A program made the translations under genes and the position numbers. The notes below the pieces were generated by a model, which was not told where the DNA came from, did no database searches, and was given only the letters and a program-made list of their open reading frames with translations. Of a DNA stretch of 8,067 bases, positions 6,062 through 8,067 are shown piece after piece. The first letter of the stretch is position 1. Each line of letters begins with the position of its first letter. The DNA is from Spirochaetales bacterium (GTDB taxonomy: Bacteria; Spirochaetota; Spirochaetia; DSM-16054; Sediminispirochaetaceae): assembly GCA_021767325.1 (NCBI GenBank), contig JAASTM010000086.1, positions 1-8,067 of the forward strand. Reading direction: 5' to 3'.

Positions 6062-6172
6062 TTAGTCCTTTCTGATAAATCGTTGCTGCAGATGCCCGCT
6101 GATCACATGCATGCAGTAGCCGATCAGGATCGGCAGTAGAATCGTGAGAAAAGTGGCGATAAGCTGTTCCAT
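6062..6172 (-). CDS. 36-residue single-helix membrane peptide, coupled to the exporter gene
   Basis: A short gene that standard length cut-offs miss. It encodes 36 residues: MEQLIATFLTILLPILIGYC at the N-terminus, then MHVISGH and a polar, basic end (QQRFIRKD). Residues about 4-25 form one transmembrane helix; the basic C-terminus suggests that end faces the cytoplasm. The ATG at 6172 has GGAG five bases upstream (6181-6178). It begins 14 nt after the stop of the TIGR03545-like gene and ends 3 nt before the exporter ATG, whose ribosome-binding site is contained in its last codons. Exact packing, a ribosome-binding site and a clean helix all argue for a real gene. I do not recognise the family. 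It could be a small subunit or regulator of the exporter, or a leader whose translation sets exporter expression. Confidence 0.62.
   Translation of the reverse strand: MEQLIATFLTILLPILIGYCMHVISGHLQQRFIRKD
6066..6071 (-). promoter_or_regulatory. Ribosome-binding site of the exporter gene, inside the small gene
   Basis: AAAGGA on the - strand, 7 nt before the exporter ATG. It overlaps the Lys-Asp codons at the end of the 36-residue gene, so ribosomes finishing that gene sit on it; this favours coupled translation. Confidence 0.6.
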
Positions 6173-6186
6173 CAATACTCCATTAT

Positions 6187-8067
6187 TTAGAAACCCGGCA
6201 GATCTAAATTGTTCCCCAGCTCCTGCAGGGCATCACCGGCTTTATCCTGCACCTTATTCTGAATCTCGCGTATCTCCGCTTCGACTTTCTCCTGTTCCTT
6301 TTCGATTAGCTGCTCCAGGCTCTCAGCGGACTGGATATCACCGCGTAGTTCCTGTCCGATACCACGCAGGTCTACACTCAAAGTTTCATTTGAATCCAGT
6401 TTCTCTTCGAGGTAATCATACAGTGCCGTTTCCATCTGCGCAGCGGCCTCATCGGCCCGCTGCCGGGCATAATCGGAAACTCGTTCTGATAACAGGCTGT
6501 CGAGTTCCGATTCTACCGAAATTGCCGAGATATTTCCATCGGAAAATTCAAAATCGATGTCGAGATCGGTACTTTTTACCCCTTCGAGGATATCTTGCAC
6601 AGCTCTTTCGAGCTCGGAACTCGGGGTTTGGAATGAGAAACTCATATCATACAGGGACACCTGAGCCTGTCCTGTGCCCGAGAGATCGGATCGAATGAAC
6701 ACCTGCATCTCAGTATCAGACTGGGCTTTGAGCGATTCAATTGAGATACTTCCCATGCCTTCTGCGATCTCTATCGGGAAAAGTTCCAGATCAGTCGTTC
6801 CCTGAAGCAGATACTCGGAATCTGCCCGTGAGTCTATGCGCAGATCGGATGCCACCCGCTGCCCATCCTCCGCAATACTGAAGGACACACTGGTCGGTTC
6901 TCCCACCACTTCCTGCTCACCGGTCAGATTCTGCACGATAAATTCGGAAAAACCTCCACTGCTTTCAGTTCCCCCCGACACCTCGAAATGTTTCAGAAGA
7001 AATCTCGGGTAATCCCGCATCGGAAATTGTATGAGTGTCCCGCGGCGGCCGTCTTCGAATTTGCTCTTTTTTTGGGTTGAGGTGGCCTTCAGCTGCCGAT
7101 GGGTGCGGCTTATGCGTTCTCCATAGTCAAAGAGACTGCCGAAGCGCTCGCGTAAAATCGGTTTGGCGGTTTCGGCAACAACTTTCAAAGAATCCGAGGT
7201 AAAGCTGCCGACCGCTTCCTCCAGAAATTCTACATCGCCGTCGATAGCCGTTTCGATGGACTCACGACTTCGGCTTATATATTCCGTATCGCGCTCAAAC
7301 TCCTCGTAGGCCGCTTCCGCCTCGCTGCGGGCGGACTGTACCGACTCCTTTAAGCCAGTCAGCTCTGCGAGGTAGCTTTTTGCTTTCGAAACGCTGTCTA
7401 TCGAATCTATATCAGTCTCGATTACATTTTCGGTGCGGGTTCGTACCGATTGAATGGTTTTATCTACAGATTCGCTGCGGGTTTCCCAGCTCTGCCGGCT
7501 TTCTCGGTAGCGCTGATTCACCGATTCTATCAGTTCGGGTGACTGGAGAGATGATTTGTAGGATTCGACTAAGCTCCGGGCGCTTTCCGAACCTATCTGG
7601 AGTCCGAGCGATCCCATCTCTGCCAGCCCCCCGGATTCGTCGGCTTGGCCGGCTTCCGATTCTGTACCTTCCGGCCCCATCGATTCGAGGGCGCCTGATC
7701 GCTGGCGCTGGGTATGAAACCGGATCTCACTACTGCTCAGCTCGTTGATGATAAACTTTCGGGCGAGCAGACGACCGGTATCAATCGAGAGCCTGCTGGC
7801 ACCGATTTCAGCCAAATTCCGCATCGGCTGCTCTGCATCCGCGATTATCAGGCGCTCGAAGGACACAGTTCCTGAGAGTAGTTTTACCTGCGGACCCTGG
7901 AGATCGACCTCTGCCTTGAACACCTGCTCCAAATACCCTTCGGCTGTCTGTTCAATTATTCTGTCCTTCAGAAACAGGTTGAACCCCAGGATTACGACCA
8001 GAATCAGAAGTAGTAGTCCCGCTTTCCAGCCGACCAGCAGTCCCTTGTTCTTTTTGATAGATTTCGC
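6187..8067 (-). CDS. TIGR03545-like membrane-anchored, coiled-coil protein (start beyond the window)
   Basis: The frame stays open to the right edge, giving 626 residues; the start is probably only a few codons further. The visible N-terminus is a basic stretch (KSIKKNKG), then one transmembrane helix (about residues 14-34, GLLLLILVVILGF), leaving the rest outside the cytoplasm. The next segment (about 55-115, with ADAEQPMRNLAEIGASRLSI) resembles the N-terminal domain of AsmA-like proteins and the uncharacterised TIGR03545 family. Residues about 165-325 are highly charged, Ser/Glu/Arg-rich and predicted to be coiled coil. DYPRFLLKHFEVSG (352-365) starts a beta-rich domain running to about 515, and a second helical, charged region ends the protein. 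A TTG at 7932 could pass for a start but would cut off the membrane anchor. Function is unknown; a role in the envelope or lipid transport is only a guess from AsmA likeness. It heads the operon with the small peptide and exporter. Confidence 0.72.
   Translation of the reverse strand, partial: AKSIKKNKGLLVGWKAGLLLLILVVILGFNLFLKDRIIEQTAEGYLEQVFKAEVDLQGPQVKLLSGTVSFERLIIADAEQPMRNLAEIGASRLSIDTGRLLARKFIINELSSSEIRFHTQRQRSGALESMGPEGTESEAGQADESGGLAEMGSLGLQIGSESARSLVESYKSSLQSPELIESVNQRYRESRQSWETRSESVDKTIQSVRTRTENVIETDIDSIDSVSKAKSYLAELTGLKESVQSARSEAEAAYEEFERDTEYISRSRESIETAIDGDVEFLEEAVGSFTSDSLKVVAETAKPILRERFGSLFDYGERISRTHRQLKATSTQKKSKFEDGRRGTLIQFPMRDYPRFLLKHFEVSGGTESSGGFSEFIVQNLTGEQEVVGEPTSVSFSIAEDGQRVASDLRIDSRADSEYLLQGTTDLELFPIEIAEGMGSISIESLKAQSDTEMQVFIRSDLSGTGQAQVSLYDMSFSFQTPSSELERAVQDILEGVKSTDLDIDFEFSDGNISAISVESELDSLLSERVSDYARQRADEAAAQMETALYDYLEEKLDSNETLSVDLRGIGQELRGDIQSAESLEQLIEKEQEKVEAEIREIQNKVQDKAGDALQELGNNLDLPGF

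Noticed and set aside
6144..6698. Open frame on the + strand opposite the TIGR03545-like gene and small peptide
   Set aside because: No ribosome-binding site, no recognisable domain, Pro/Arg/His-rich shadow translation. The frames at 7380-7748 and 5286-5543 were dropped for the same reason.
7930..7932. TTG at 7932 as the start of the TIGR03545-like gene
   Set aside because: The same frame continues to the window edge and encodes a typical basic stretch plus transmembrane helix, so the true start lies beyond position 8067.

Overview
The window carries six protein-coding genes, one further very small gene and one complete insertion sequence, with almost no non-coding space. Composition is moderate in GC. 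The gene content fits a free-living Gram-negative-type bacterium: a Na+/glutamate-type symporter next to a PlsC-like acyltransferase with extra domains, a TIGR03545-type membrane-anchored protein, and an IS1-like element with a single long transposase gene. I lean towards a spirochaete, but nothing here (no rRNA or other marker gene) proves it.

Layout. Positions 1-1678 on the + strand hold the 3' end of a GltS-type sodium:glutamate symporter gene overlapping by one base with a PlsC-family acyltransferase gene. The acyltransferase has a zinc ribbon and a possible PH/GRAM-like tail added to its C-terminus. All other genes are on the - strand and converge on this pair, with only 6 bp between the two stop codons. 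Read in their own direction they are: a TIGR03545-like protein whose start lies beyond the right edge (8067-6187), a 36-residue single-helix membrane peptide (6172-6062), a TauE/SafE-type anion exporter (6058-5129), an IS1-like insertion sequence with perfect 17-bp terminal inverted repeats (5117-3832), then a stand-alone MEDS-domain sensor (3737-3066) and a GAF?-PAS-HisKA_2-HATPase histidine kinase (3058-1685).

How the genes fit together. TIGR03545-like protein, small peptide and exporter are spaced 14 and 3 nt apart and look like one transcript. The MEDS protein and the kinase are 7 nt apart, and the kinase has no visible Shine-Dalgarno sequence. This suggests translational coupling and a two-polypeptide sensor in which the MEDS protein supplies the ligand-binding part. 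No response regulator is visible. The insertion sequence sits 11 bp past the exporter stop and about 40-60 bp upstream of the likely MEDS promoter. Its transposase points the same way as both flanking operons, so read-through from the exporter operon would enter it. Its leader contains an inverted repeat that could hide the transposase ribosome-binding site only in such read-through transcripts.

The most noteworthy items are the split MEDS/kinase sensor, the 36-residue peptide coupled to the exporter, the acyltransferase with added zinc-ribbon domain, and the leader hairpin of the insertion sequence. I saw no CRISPR array, tRNA, rRNA or defence system.
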